Source: Lachnospiraceae bacterium
Lineage (GTDB): Bacteria > Bacillota > Clostridia > Lachnospirales > Lachnospiraceae
Assembly (NCBI GenBank): GCA_014799465.1
Contig: JAAVHZ010000008.1
Location: 1-64,000 of the forward strand
Reading direction: 5' to 3'
Length of the DNA: 64,000 bases
Shown: one piece after another, positions 45,690 through 55,030 of the stretch
How positions within the stretch are numbered: position 1 is the stretch's first letter
Layout of the letters: each line of letters begins with the position of its first letter
Made by a program: the position numbers and the translations under genes
The notes under the pieces: model-generated
What the model saw: the letters and a program-made list of their open reading frames with translations, nothing else
Told to the model about the DNA's origin: nothing
Databases searched by the model: none

Positions 45690-47486
45690 ATGAAGAAATG
45701 TATTGTAAGGATATCATTAATGGTATCGTTATTGTTGTTTATTGGCTATGTTTCGGAAAGTTTCTTTAGGGTGGAGGTTCAGGCAGTTTCAACCGGGAAA
45801 TTTCCGGTGAAGAATCTCACCTTCACACTTACATCTGTAGATGAAGTGCCTGTTTGCACAAAATCTGAAGATAAGATAACAGTGATTATATTTGGAAGGA
45901 TAAGAGGTTGCAGCAATACTACAACTGCTGTCAGCAATTTTAGCAAAAGCGGTTTGGCTGAAATGGATAATGTCCGTGTTATTTTTGCGGATGTTCTTGG
46001 TTCGGAAATTGACGAGGTAAGTGCATTTGCACAGGCTTATTCAAAAGATATAATATTCTGTTACGATATCAATACCTCGGCAAACCACCAATTTAAAGAT
46101 ACGATTGTCAAAGTTTGGAATCAATACATGGATTTGGGAGAGGTCAACGGCGGCTTTCCGCTTACTGTGCTGATTGATAGTGACGACATGGTGCAGGATA
46201 TGCAGACAGGAGCCGGCGGTGCAGCCACAATTATATCAGAAGCCAAAGAACTTGCAGGTGCATCTGGTGATAACATTGATGATAGCGCTGTCACATCATT
46301 AGAAGTCAGTGGAACAGCAAATTATGATTACGTAAAGCAAGTAGTAACTCTTGTTAACGAAGAACGTGCAAAAAAGAATCTTTCCGCATTAACACTTGAC
46401 AAAACTTTATTGGATTATGCCATGCAGCGTGCGGCTGAGATTTCATGGAATTATGACCGTGTTGGACATAAGAGACCGGATGGGAATTCGTTTAGCACGG
46501 TTTGGGAGCAGAGTCGTGGAGCTATTCGCATGTCGGAAAATATTGCAATGGGTTATTCCACCCCTAAGGGCGTGATGTCAGCTTGGGTGAGTTCAACAGG
46601 ACATTATGCCAATATTATGGATTCAGAGGTGACCAGCATTGGAGTTGGATGTTTTAAGGCTGCCGATGGCTATTTGTACTGGGTGCAACTGTTTGACAAT
46701 GCAAATGCTGATGAACCGTCTGTTTCCGGAACACAATCTGTCACAAAAACGATTTCTATTCCGAAATCTTATATTGACGATTCAGAAGGGGACCCGGGAA
46801 CATCTGCGGGTGAGGACATTGGAAATCCAATACATCCTGAGACATCGGACAGTTCAGAGACAACTGAAGAGGTAACTACACCTGATGGCGGAGAGAAAGA
46901 GACAACAGATGAGAATAACACGCAGACAGAGAGTATTTCTAATGTTAAAGGCGTAAAAGTTACTACTTCAAAAACAAAGAGTGTAACATTAAGCTGGAAA
47001 AAAGTTTCCGGTGCGGAAGGATATCTTGTATATCAATACAATAATTCTAAGAAGAAATGGAATCAGATTGCAACTACAAGTAAGGTTTCTTATACAGTGA
47101 AAAGTCTTACATCAGGCACATCCTATCGATTTGCGGTTAAGGCATATTTAACAGATAAAAATGACAAACAGGTGAAGAGTGAATCTTATGTTTCTGTGAA
47201 AACATCAACCATTCCCGATACCGTAACTCTCAAGGTGACTGCAAAGAAAAAGGAAGCAGCAGTAAGTTGGAGCAAAGTAAATGGTGCAACGGGATACATT
47301 GTCTATTACAAAACCAGTGCAGCAGACCCGTGGAAGAAACTGAAAAGCACTACAGGTAAAAGTTATATAAAGAAAGGCTTAAAATCCGGCAAAAAGTATT
47401 ATTTTACCGTTCAGGCATATAGAAAATACAATGGCAAAACGTATATTAGCAGCCTGAGCAAACAAAAGTCAGCGACAATAAAATAG
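45690..47486 (+). CDS. Secreted protein with thioredoxin-like, CAP and two fibronectin III domains
   Basis: A 598-residue exported protein. A signal peptide covers about residues 1-32 (KKCIVRISLMVSLLLFIGYV, ending near VQAVS). Residues ~45-185 look like a thioredoxin/TlpA fold (ITVIIFGRIRGCSN, GGFPLTVLIDSD), but the active site has one cysteine, not CxxC. A CAP/SCP domain follows (~210-335: VTLVNEERAKKNL, RVGHKRPDG, SENIAMGYS, GHYANIMD, YWVQLF). A Glu/Thr/Ser-rich linker and two fibronectin III domains (VKGVKVTTSKTKSVTLSWKK; TLKVTAKKKEAAVSWSKV) end it. No cell-wall sorting signal is seen. It has its own promoter and a RBS AAAGGAG. The role is unknown, perhaps in surface or host contact. Confidence 0.9.
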   Translation: MKKCIVRISLMVSLLLFIGYVSESFFRVEVQAVSTGKFPVKNLTFTLTSVDEVPVCTKSEDKITVIIFGRIRGCSNTTTAVSNFSKSGLAEMDNVRVIFADVLGSEIDEVSAFAQAYSKDIIFCYDINTSANHQFKDTIVKVWNQYMDLGEVNGGFPLTVLIDSDDMVQDMQTGAGGAATIISEAKELAGASGDNIDDSAVTSLEVSGTANYDYVKQVVTLVNEERAKKNLSALTLDKTLLDYAMQRAAEISWNYDRVGHKRPDGNSFSTVWEQSRGAIRMSENIAMGYSTPKGVMSAWVSSTGHYANIMDSEVTSIGVGCFKAADGYLYWVQLFDNANADEPSVSGTQSVTKTISIPKSYIDDSEGDPGTSAGEDIGNPIHPETSDSSETTEEVTTPDGGEKETTDENNTQTESISNVKGVKVTTSKTKSVTLSWKKVSGAEGYLVYQYNNSKKKWNQIATTSKVSYTVKSLTSGTSYRFAVKAYLTDKNDKQVKSESYVSVKTSTIPDTVTLKVTAKKKEAAVSWSKVNGATGYIVYYKTSAADPWKKLKSTTGKSYIKKGLKSGKKYYFTVQAYRKYNGKTYISSLSKQKSATIK

Positions 47487-47562
47487 CATAAGGATAGAAA
47501 AATAATAGTCAGCCGCCAATGCAGAAAAGAAAGTGAAAGCAACCCTTGAATCGGGAGGATAT

Positions 47563-48948
47563 ATGAAAGATACAAAAAAGACACAATTATTTGAAAAAAC
47601 ACCAATTCCCAGAGCCGTTATGACGTTGGCTGTACCGACAATCATAAGTTCGCTGGTCATGGTCATATATAATCTTGCAGACACTTATTTTGTCGGAATG
47701 TTAAATGACCCAATTCAAAATGCAGCTGTCACACTGGCAGCACCAGTTCTCTTGGCATTTAATGCTGTAAATAACCTGTTTGGCGTGGGTTCGTCCAGTA
47801 TGATGAGCAGAGGACTTGGAAAAAAGGATTATGATATGGTTTATCGCAGCTCTGCATTTGGGTTTTATCTTGCACTGATATGTGGAATTTTATTTTCAGT
47901 AATATACACTGCTTTTCATCAGCCGCTGTTAACTATGCTGGGAGCAGACAATAATACTGCTACTGCAACAGGTGATTATCTGAAATGGACGGTTAGCTGT
48001 GGTGCGGCTCCGGCTATCTTAAATGTTGTTATGGCATATATGGTACGTGCGGAGGGAGCTGCAATGCATGCAAGTATTGGCACAATGACAGGCTGTGTTT
48101 TGAATATTATCCTTGATCCTGTTTTTATTCTGCCATGGGGGCTTGGAATGGGTGCTGCGGGTGCCGGTTTTGCTACCTTTTTGTCTAACTGCGTTGCCTG
48201 TGTTTACTTCTTAATCTTACTGTTCTTGAAACGCAGACAGACTTATGTCTGTATCCGTCCTTCAATGTTCTGCTTTGACAAAACGATTGCTTTCGGAATT
48301 ATGGGTGTAGGAATTCCGGCAGCTATCCAGAATCTTTTGAATGTGACGGGCATGACAGTGTTGAATAATTTTACGACCAGCTACGGTGCAGATGCTGTGG
48401 CTGCTATGGGTATAGTGCAGAAAATAAATATGGTTCCGCTTTATATTTCTTTGGGACTGTCGCAGGGAATTATGCCTTTAATCAGTTACAACTATGCCGG
48501 TGGCAATATAAAGAGAATGAAGCAGACACTTGTATTTGCGGTTAAAGTATCCCTTTCTTTTATGGGTGCCGTATCAATAGGATATTATATTGGTGCAGGA
48601 AGTCTTGTATCTCTCTTTATGAAGAGCAGGGGAATTGTAGAATATGGAACAAAGTTTTTACATGGCATGTGTCTTGGAATTCCGTTTTTATGCATGGATT
48701 TTCTGGCAGTAAACGTGTTTCAGGCTTGTGGGCTTGGCAAAAAATCGTTTATCTTTGCAGTTCTTCGTAAAATTGTTTTGGAAATTCCGGCACTTTTCAT
48801 ATTGAATAAACTTTTTCCGTTATATGGTCTTGCCTATGCCCAACTAACAGCAGAGGTGATTCTTGCTGCTGCCGCTGTTATTGTTCTTTTAAGACTGTTT
48901 AAGAAACTTGAGACTTATAACAAAAATTTAACAAAAAGTACTAATTAA
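47563..48948 (+). CDS. MATE-family multidrug efflux transporter
   Basis: A 461-residue inner-membrane protein with 12 predicted helices in two related halves. Typical features: PIPRAVMTLAVPTIISSL at the start, YNLADTYFVGML, the SSMMSRGLGKKD loop, and PLISYNYAGGNIKRMKQT in the second half. Such proteins export organic cations in exchange for sodium or protons. The frame opens at 47533, but GGGAGG directly precedes the ATG at 47563. GC content is slightly higher than its neighbours, which may mean recent acquisition. The substrate cannot be predicted. Confidence 0.93.
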   Translation: MKDTKKTQLFEKTPIPRAVMTLAVPTIISSLVMVIYNLADTYFVGMLNDPIQNAAVTLAAPVLLAFNAVNNLFGVGSSSMMSRGLGKKDYDMVYRSSAFGFYLALICGILFSVIYTAFHQPLLTMLGADNNTATATGDYLKWTVSCGAAPAILNVVMAYMVRAEGAAMHASIGTMTGCVLNIILDPVFILPWGLGMGAAGAGFATFLSNCVACVYFLILLFLKRRQTYVCIRPSMFCFDKTIAFGIMGVGIPAAIQNLLNVTGMTVLNNFTTSYGADAVAAMGIVQKINMVPLYISLGLSQGIMPLISYNYAGGNIKRMKQTLVFAVKVSLSFMGAVSIGYYIGAGSLVSLFMKSRGIVEYGTKFLHGMCLGIPFLCMDFLAVNVFQACGLGKKSFIFAVLRKIVLEIPALFILNKLFPLYGLAYAQLTAEVILAAAAVIVLLRLFKKLETYNKNLTKSTN

Positions 48949-49031
48949 AATATTGAAATTTTTACTAAATAATTTTATAATAAAATTAATAAATAATACT
49001 ATTTTCTAAATGTTATGAAAGGAGGTTGTTT

Positions 49032-49811
49032 ATGATGAGTTCTATTTCAGGAATTTCAGGAAGTTTAGCTAACAGTTATCTGAGCCTTTCCAGTGGAAAG
49101 CGGATTAACAAAGCAGCAGATGATGCAGCAGGTCTTGCCATTGCAGAAAAACAAAAATCACAGGTATCAGGATACAAAGCAGGCACTAACAATATGGTTT
49201 CTGCAAAGAGTGCATTGAATATAGCAGATGGAGCATTGGGAAGTATCAACGATTATCTTCAGAGAATAAGAGAACTTGCAGTGTCTGCATCTAATACTGC
49301 TACAGTCACAAACAGTGACAGGGCAGCTATGCAGAGTGAAGTATCCCAGCTTTTACAGGGAATCGGTGATGTGGCTAAGAATGCTAATTACAATACACTT
49401 CCATTGCTTGACGGAAGTAAAAATGACTATGAGATTGCAACTGATGCCAATGGAAGCAGCAGGACTGTAAATATGGCAGATGCTACTTTAGATGCACTTG
49501 GAATAAAAGGTTTTGACCTTACTAAGAATTTCAGTATTAAGACCATAGATAAAGCAATATCAATGGTCAATGATTCAAGAAGTGGTATAGGGGCACAGAC
49601 AAATGCATTAGAATATGCCCTTAACTATAATTCATCAGCATCATATTTTGCTACTTCTGCACAAAGTAAAATAGAGGATTTGGATTATCCACAGGCAATA
49701 GAAGAAAAGAAAAAGCAGGAAGCATTGATGCAGTATTCAATTTTTATGCAGAAGAAAAAGTCTGAAGAAGAAAAGAACAGTGTAAATAAAATGTTTGATA
49801 TGTTAGCATAG
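49032..49811 (+). CDS. Short flagellin-like protein
   Basis: A 259-residue protein with a flagellin N-terminal domain: SGISGSLANSYLSLSSGKRI, NKAADDAAGLAIAEKQKSQV, ALNIADGALGSINDYLQRIREL and NYNTLPLLDGS. A C-terminal flagellin-like helix is also present (SGIGAQTNALEYALNYNSS, QSKIEDLDYPQAIEEKKKQE). The usual end with QAN repeats is replaced by a Lys/Glu/Met-rich tail (FMQKKKSEEEK), and there is no variable D2/D3 region. No other flagellar gene and no obvious SigD promoter (TAAA-N15-CCGATAA type) is near. It could be a minor filament protein or a flagellin derivative with another role. GGAGG lies 6 bases before the ATG at 49032. Confidence 0.88.
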   Translation: MMSSISGISGSLANSYLSLSSGKRINKAADDAAGLAIAEKQKSQVSGYKAGTNNMVSAKSALNIADGALGSINDYLQRIRELAVSASNTATVTNSDRAAMQSEVSQLLQGIGDVAKNANYNTLPLLDGSKNDYEIATDANGSSRTVNMADATLDALGIKGFDLTKNFSIKTIDKAISMVNDSRSGIGAQTNALEYALNYNSSASYFATSAQSKIEDLDYPQAIEEKKKQEALMQYSIFMQKKKSEEEKNSVNKMFDMLA

Positions 49812-49830
49812 GTAAATTATAATATAAAAA

Positions 49831-49882
49831 TAGCACTTCCCTGACAGACAGAAACTGTCATTTCAGGGAAGTTCTATTTTTT
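49831..49882. terminator. Bidirectional terminator between the flagellin-like gene and ychF
   Basis: ACTTCCCTGA (49835-49844) pairs with TCAGGGAAGT (49863-49872), and inside GACAG pairs with CTGTC. Ts follow on the plus strand and As precede, so it can serve both converging genes. Confidence 0.92.
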
Positions 49883-49894
49883 CATTAATAAATA

Positions 49895-50992
49895 TCAGAC
49901 ATTAAATCTAAACAATATCACATCGCCATCCTTAACAACATACTCTTTACCTTCAAGTCCCACAAGACCTTTTTCTTTTGCGGCAGAGTATGAGCCACAG
50001 TCAAGAAGATTCTGATAATTTACTACTTCAGCACGTATAAATCCACGTTCAAAGTCTGTATGAATCTTACCGGCAGCCTGTGGGGCTTTTGTGCCTTTTT
50101 TAATAGTCCATGCCCTTGTCTCAGTCTCTCCGGCAGTAAGATAGCTTATTAATCCTAACAGGCTGTAACTTGCCTTGATTAATTTGTCAAGACCGGATTC
50201 ATTAAGACCAAGTTCCTCTAAGAACAGAGCCTTTTCTTCTTCATCAAGTTCTGACATTTCCTGTTCAATCTGGGCACAGATGACAAACACTTCACTGTCT
50301 GTTTCTGATGCATATTTTTTAACTGACTGAACATATTCATTAGAGGCTCCGTCATCAGATAAGTCATCTTCAGAAACATTTGCGGCAAAAATAACCGGCT
50401 TATATGTTAAAAGATTGTAGGAAACAATAAGTTCCTGCTCATCCTCATCATTAATTTCAAAATTCTTTGCAAGATTGCCTTCTTCCAAAAATGCTTTAAG
50501 GCGGTTTAGAAGTTCCAATTCTTTGGCAAGGGTTTTATCATTCCTTGCACCCTTTGATGTCTTGGAGATTCGTCTGTCCAGAATTTCAATATCTGAAAAG
50601 ATAAGTTCCAGATTAATAGTTTCAATATCCCTTAAAGGATTAACATTGCCATCCACATGAACTACATTTGTATCTTCAAAACATCTTACTACATGGACTA
50701 TGGCATCTACTTCACGTATATTGGAAAGGAATTGATTGCCCAGACCTTCACCTTTTGAAGCACCCTTTACAAGTCCTGCTATATCTACAAATTCTATTAC
50801 GGCAGGAGTGATTTTCTTTGAATCATACAGTGCTGCCAGTTTATTGAGCCTTTCATCGGGAACGGTAACAATACCTATATTAGGGTCTATTGTACAGAAT
50901 GGATAATTGGCAGATTCGGCACCTGCCTTTGTCAGTGAATTAAAAAGTGTGCTTTTGCCTACATTTGGTAGTCCTACGATTCCTAGTTTCAT
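49895..50992 (-). CDS. ychF: Redox-regulated ATPase YchF (Obg-like)
   Basis: A 365-residue P-loop protein of the Obg family with ATP preference. The P-loop is GLPNVGKSTLFNSL (residue 7 on), DIAGLVKGASKGEGLGNQFL follows, and FAANVSEDD replaces the usual NKxD guanine motif, as expected in YchF. A coiled-coil hairpin lies in the middle, and a TGS domain ends the protein (TETRAWTIKKGTKAPQAAG; GKEYVVKDGDVILFRF). It binds ribosomes and takes part in translation and stress responses. It is the only real minus-strand gene in the window. Reading that strand, AAGGAG lies just before the ATG. Confidence 0.97.
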   Translation of the reverse strand: MKLGIVGLPNVGKSTLFNSLTKAGAESANYPFCTIDPNIGIVTVPDERLNKLAALYDSKKITPAVIEFVDIAGLVKGASKGEGLGNQFLSNIREVDAIVHVVRCFEDTNVVHVDGNVNPLRDIETINLELIFSDIEILDRRISKTSKGARNDKTLAKELELLNRLKAFLEEGNLAKNFEINDEDEQELIVSYNLLTYKPVIFAANVSEDDLSDDGASNEYVQSVKKYASETDSEVFVICAQIEQEMSELDEEEKALFLEELGLNESGLDKLIKASYSLLGLISYLTAGETETRAWTIKKGTKAPQAAGKIHTDFERGFIRAEVVNYQNLLDCGSYSAAKEKGLVGLEGKEYVVKDGDVILFRFNV

Positions 50993-51138
50993 AATTTTTT
51001 ATCTCCTTAAGTTATAAAATTGCGAAAATTAAATAAATACCTGATAAGTATAGCACAGATTTTTAGTATATTTCAATATTTATGTCTAAATAAATTGGTG
51101 ACGGAGCAAAGAGCCGGAGATACACAATTTAAAAGATA

Positions 51139-51167
51139 TTGTAGAAAAAAAAGAGCTATGGTATAAT
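51139..51167 (+). promoter_or_regulatory. Promoter of the glycosyltransferase gene
   Basis: TTGTAG (51139-51144) and TATAAT (51162-51167) are 17 bases apart, with an extended TGG. It is 31 bases before the ATG. Confidence 0.65.
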
Positions 51168-51197
51168 ACAGAAAAAGTTAAGGAGGCAGGAAAAAAT

Positions 51198-52190
51198 ATG
51201 GATGCCAAGCCGATTTTATGGATTGTAATTCCTTGTTATAATGAGCAGGAAGTGCTTCCGGTCACTTCACCGATGTTTTTGAAAAAAATTATTGAGTTGC
51301 GTGATAAAGGAAAAATCAGTGATAAGAGCAGGATTCTGTTTGTGGATGACGGTTCTGAAGATGATACATGGAAGCTGATTGGTGAACTGGCATGTCGGGA
51401 TGAACATTATATAGGAATATGCCAGAGCCGTAACAGGGGACATCAGAATGCAGTTCTTGCCGGACTTATGGAAGCGAAGGACAGGTGTGATGTTACGATT
51501 TCTATCGACTGTGACGGACAGGATGATATCAATGCAATGGATAATATGATAGATGAATATTTAGGCGGCTGTGAGATAGTGTACGGCGTCCGTTCAAAGC
51601 GTGCGACGGATACCATGTTCAAGCGGAAGACGGCAGAGGGTTTCTACAGATTCATGAACAGTATGGGGACGGAGGTTATCTATAACCATGCTGATTACCG
51701 GCTTGTAAGTGCAAGAGTACTGCAGCATTTTGCTGATTATAAGGAGGTAAATGTTTTCCTGCGGGGAATGTTTCCATTGGTCGGATTTAAGAGTACGTCA
51801 GTCTGTTATGAAAGAAAGGAACGTATTGCAGGAGAAAGCCATTATCCCATAAGAAAAATGGTTGCACTTGCGATTGACGGGATAACAAGCATGTCTGTAA
51901 GACCAATTAATTATATTGCCGGATTTGGGGCGATAGTGGGATTTCTTGGATTTATTGGTGTGATATGGGCTGTTGCAGGTGCAATGACAGGACATACCGT
52001 AGACGGATGGGCTTCAATAGTCTGCATCATATGCTTTCTGGGCGGAATACAGCTTTTGTGTCTGGGCATCATTGGCGGATATGTGGGTAAGACTTATATG
52101 GAATCTAAGCACAGGCCGGGTTACATTATCAGTGACAGGACGTGGCAGCCGTATCAGAGGAAATATATGGAAGAAACTGACGAAGAATAA
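51198..52190 (+). CDS. GtrB-like polyprenyl-phosphate glycosyltransferase (GT2)
   Basis: A 330-residue membrane glycosyltransferase. The GT-A domain has VIPCYNEQEVLP at the start, FVDDGSEDDTW, RNRGHQNAVLAGL, the metal-binding ISIDCDGQDD, and YERKERIAGESHYPIRKM. Two C-terminal membrane helices follow (~235-300), as in GtrB/YfdH and DPM synthases, which load a sugar onto undecaprenyl phosphate. AAGGAGG precedes the ATG. The next gene, a polytopic membrane protein, could be the partner that transfers the sugar outside. Confidence 0.93.
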   Translation: MDAKPILWIVIPCYNEQEVLPVTSPMFLKKIIELRDKGKISDKSRILFVDDGSEDDTWKLIGELACRDEHYIGICQSRNRGHQNAVLAGLMEAKDRCDVTISIDCDGQDDINAMDNMIDEYLGGCEIVYGVRSKRATDTMFKRKTAEGFYRFMNSMGTEVIYNHADYRLVSARVLQHFADYKEVNVFLRGMFPLVGFKSTSVCYERKERIAGESHYPIRKMVALAIDGITSMSVRPINYIAGFGAIVGFLGFIGVIWAVAGAMTGHTVDGWASIVCIICFLGGIQLLCLGIIGGYVGKTYMESKHRPGYIISDRTWQPYQRKYMEETDEE

Positions 52191-52211
52191 TGTAAATGCA
52201 AAGGAGATGTT

Positions 52212-53741
52212 ATGGAGGGATTTAATGAAAACCGGATGGATAATATAAAAAGCAGGACAGGCAGGCAGCGTGTACTTTATATTGCAGCGTTTTTTGTAAT
52301 ATTTGCAGGCTTGTTTATTTTTTTTGCGGTTGTGCATCCGCTTATAATATATGATACGGATGACTGGATATATATTGCCCATACCAGACAGGCATTGCCG
52401 CTGTGGGAGGAGTGGAATCCGACGAGAATACTGCCTGAAACGCTGATGCCTTTTTGTGCAGACCTTGGTGTCGATATTATATTTCCGTTCACGGGGGATT
52501 ATATTGGCTCGCTGGCACTTTCGTTTGCAGTCATTCTTTGCGTTTTTATAATTGCTTATTTTTATTTTTTTGTAAAACTTCTGAGGTCAAAGTTACATTT
52601 GGACCTACAGAAAGAGTTAAGTGTGCTGTTCGTGTTGGCATTGTTTCATTTTCTGGTTTATAACAGCCAGCCGACAGGCAATATACATATGTTTTCAGAA
52701 GCAAATGTTACATGCATATTTTTCTATACAGTACCGGCATTGCTAAATTCGGCTCTTGTGCTGTATCTGTATGGGAAAGAAGAGACGGATATGTTTGGAG
52801 GGAAAGGCAGTTATGTCCACAAAGGGATTTTAATTTTGCTGATATATCTTTCGATCAACTCAAATATGTTCCAGAATATTATATTTATTGCATTTGTGGG
52901 AACGAGGCTGTTAGAGAATCTGATCTGCCGGATAAAGGGAGGGCGTGATGGGATTAAAATTCTGTTGAAAAAGAATATTGTATGGATACTGGTGCTGCTA
53001 TGTTGGTTCATATCCATGTATTATGAGGCAAACGGAGGAAGAGCCGGAGGATTCGGTGAGGATAGTTTTATAAATAATATTCCGGAGTGCCTGAAGTCAT
53101 TGAAGGATCTTGTGTTTTTCCGCATGAACAGGATGTTTATCAAAGTGTCGGCAGTATTTGTTTTTGCAGCATTTGTTATTTATATAGTGCAAAAGGGAAA
53201 AAACAAATTAGATAAAGCATATTTCAGAATGGTACTTTATGGTACATCATGTTATTTTATAACAGTGCTGTATACAGTACTTTTATGTGCGAAAACAAGT
53301 ACAAAGTATATGGAGAGGAGCGGTGTTATATTTGGCATGAGTTTCTATATGTTTTTGGTAATTATGGCATCGCTGTCGTATATACTGACCAGATGCCCTA
53401 AAACACTGCTGGTTGTACCATTATTTATTTTTATTATATTCAATGAAACGGTAAGTGACTCCAGGTCATTTAAATTCCTTAATGCACCGCAATACAGGGA
53501 AAGACTATGTAGGGAGATTGACAATGACATTATTGAACAGATAAAAGATGCTGATAAAAAGGGACTGGAAGAAATGACTTTGTATGTGCCAAAGTATGAT
53601 TCTGATGATAACTGGCCCATTGCGACTTATGGAGGAGATTATATTGTGAATGCCTTGAGCAAACATAATATGGTAGACAGATATATCAGGGTTACAATAA
53701 AACCAAGCACAAAAATGAATAAAAAGTACAATTTGCCGTAG
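52212..53741 (+). CDS. Polytopic membrane protein, putative GT-C-type glycosyltransferase
   Basis: A 509-residue protein with about ten or more membrane helices. After the first helix an outside loop has YDTDDWIYIAHTRQALP and EWNPTRILPETLMP. This Asp-Asp motif and the layout resemble GT-C enzymes such as GtrC-like O-antigen or teichoic-acid sugar transferases, which use polyprenyl-phosphate sugars. A short soluble C-terminal region (LYVPKYDSDDNWPIATYGGD) follows. It begins 22 bases after the GtrB-like gene with AAGGAG, making a loading-plus-transfer pair likely. The acceptor is unknown and the GT-C call is inference. Confidence 0.8.
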   Translation: MEGFNENRMDNIKSRTGRQRVLYIAAFFVIFAGLFIFFAVVHPLIIYDTDDWIYIAHTRQALPLWEEWNPTRILPETLMPFCADLGVDIIFPFTGDYIGSLALSFAVILCVFIIAYFYFFVKLLRSKLHLDLQKELSVLFVLALFHFLVYNSQPTGNIHMFSEANVTCIFFYTVPALLNSALVLYLYGKEETDMFGGKGSYVHKGILILLIYLSINSNMFQNIIFIAFVGTRLLENLICRIKGGRDGIKILLKKNIVWILVLLCWFISMYYEANGGRAGGFGEDSFINNIPECLKSLKDLVFFRMNRMFIKVSAVFVFAAFVIYIVQKGKNKLDKAYFRMVLYGTSCYFITVLYTVLLCAKTSTKYMERSGVIFGMSFYMFLVIMASLSYILTRCPKTLLVVPLFIFIIFNETVSDSRSFKFLNAPQYRERLCREIDNDIIEQIKDADKKGLEEMTLYVPKYDSDDNWPIATYGGDYIVNALSKHNMVDRYIRVTIKPSTKMNKKYNLP

Positions 53742-53791
53742 CAGAATCAGTATTAAGCATAGAATGAAGCAAATGTAAAGGAATTACAAAA

Positions 53792-55012
53792 ATGAAGAAG
53801 AGTTTATTAAAGCTGTTAGCTGCAGTTATGCTGGTAATGGTTGGTTTGGGAATAGATGGAGAAGGCGTGGTAAAAGCCGATATGTCCGGTGACTGGGTCT
53901 ATGAAGTGGTGGGACAGCAGGTCACAATCACGGGTTATGCCGGACAGAATACATGGCTCAGCGTACCGGATAAAATCTCCGGCATGCCGGTTGTCTGCCT
54001 TAAGGGAACATTCTGGTATAACCAGAGAATTGAGAATGTCTATATCCCACCCAGTGTAGAGCGGATTGAGGCAGTGTATACGGTGGAAAATGGAAGATAT
54101 GTCAGAAAAGGCACATTCGAAGGCTGCAGGAATCTGGTTACGGTATCAGGTGCAGAAAATGTGTTTGCTTACGCAGAAGGAACTTTTATGAATAGCATAA
54201 GGCTGCAGAATGTATCCGTTCAAAAGGCGGATAGTATCCCGGGGCAGATGTTTTTTAATTGTAAAAGCCTTACCCATATTAATATTCCGGATACGGTAAG
54301 GGAAATAGAGTGGCAGGCATTTTTGGGATGTTCTTCTTTAAAGACTGTATGTGGAGGGAAAAATGTTAAGAAGTATGGCAGCGGGGTTTTTAAAGAATGT
54401 AGAAACCTTAGAAATATTTCTATAGCTAAGGTGAAGGAACTGCCGGAATATATGTTTTTTAAGTGCAGGAAGCTGTCACGTATAACAATACCCACTACAG
54501 TTACAAGGATACAGAAGGGTGCTTTTGCGTATACTAATTTATCAAGCGTTAAGATTCCATATTCAGTAAAGCTGGTTGGCGGCTCAGATGAGGATATAAA
54601 CGAAGGTGCTTTTGCCAACTGTAAAAAGCTGAAGTCCGTAAGAGGAGGCAAAAACGTGAGTGTCTATGGAAAAGCGGCATTTTATAACTGCACAAGACTT
54701 AAGAAAATATCATTAGGGAAGATAAAGGTAGTGCCGCCATACATATTCAAAAATTGTTTCAGATTAAAGAATGTTACATTACCGGGGACTGTAAGGCTTA
54801 TAAAAGAGGAAGCTTTTAAGAATTGCAGAAGTTTAAAAAAGATGAAACTGACGAAAAAAATAATGGAAATTCAGCCGAAGGCATTTTGGGGCTGTAAAGG
54901 TCTGAAAAAAATCGTATGGGGAAACAAACATGTAAGGATATATGAAAACTCGTTTAAGGGATGCCCGGCAGATAAAACAAAGCCAAAATCAATTACTATT
55001 TTGCCGATATAG
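53792..55012 (+). CDS. Secreted leucine-rich repeat protein (BspA-like, LRR_5)
   Basis: A 406-residue secreted protein. A signal peptide (LLKLLAAVMLVMVGLGI, ending near VVKAD) is followed by repeats of the BspA/LRR_5 type: CRNLVTV, MFFNCKSLTHINIP, FLGCSSLKTV, FKECRNLRNIS, MFFKCRKLSRITIP, FANCKKLKSV, FYNCTRLKKIS, IFKNCFRLKNVTLP, FKNCRSLKKMKL and FWGCKGLKKIV. Each has the Cys-x(1,3)-Leu core. Such proteins act at the surface in adhesion or binding. No anchor motif is seen at the end. It is probably cotranscribed with the secreted protein gene after it. Confidence 0.9.
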   Translation: MKKSLLKLLAAVMLVMVGLGIDGEGVVKADMSGDWVYEVVGQQVTITGYAGQNTWLSVPDKISGMPVVCLKGTFWYNQRIENVYIPPSVERIEAVYTVENGRYVRKGTFEGCRNLVTVSGAENVFAYAEGTFMNSIRLQNVSVQKADSIPGQMFFNCKSLTHINIPDTVREIEWQAFLGCSSLKTVCGGKNVKKYGSGVFKECRNLRNISIAKVKELPEYMFFKCRKLSRITIPTTVTRIQKGAFAYTNLSSVKIPYSVKLVGGSDEDINEGAFANCKKLKSVRGGKNVSVYGKAAFYNCTRLKKISLGKIKVVPPYIFKNCFRLKNVTLPGTVRLIKEEAFKNCRSLKKMKLTKKIMEIQPKAFWGCKGLKKIVWGNKHVRIYENSFKGCPADKTKPKSITILPI

Positions 55013-55030
55013 CAGCAGGAGGAAAACGGC

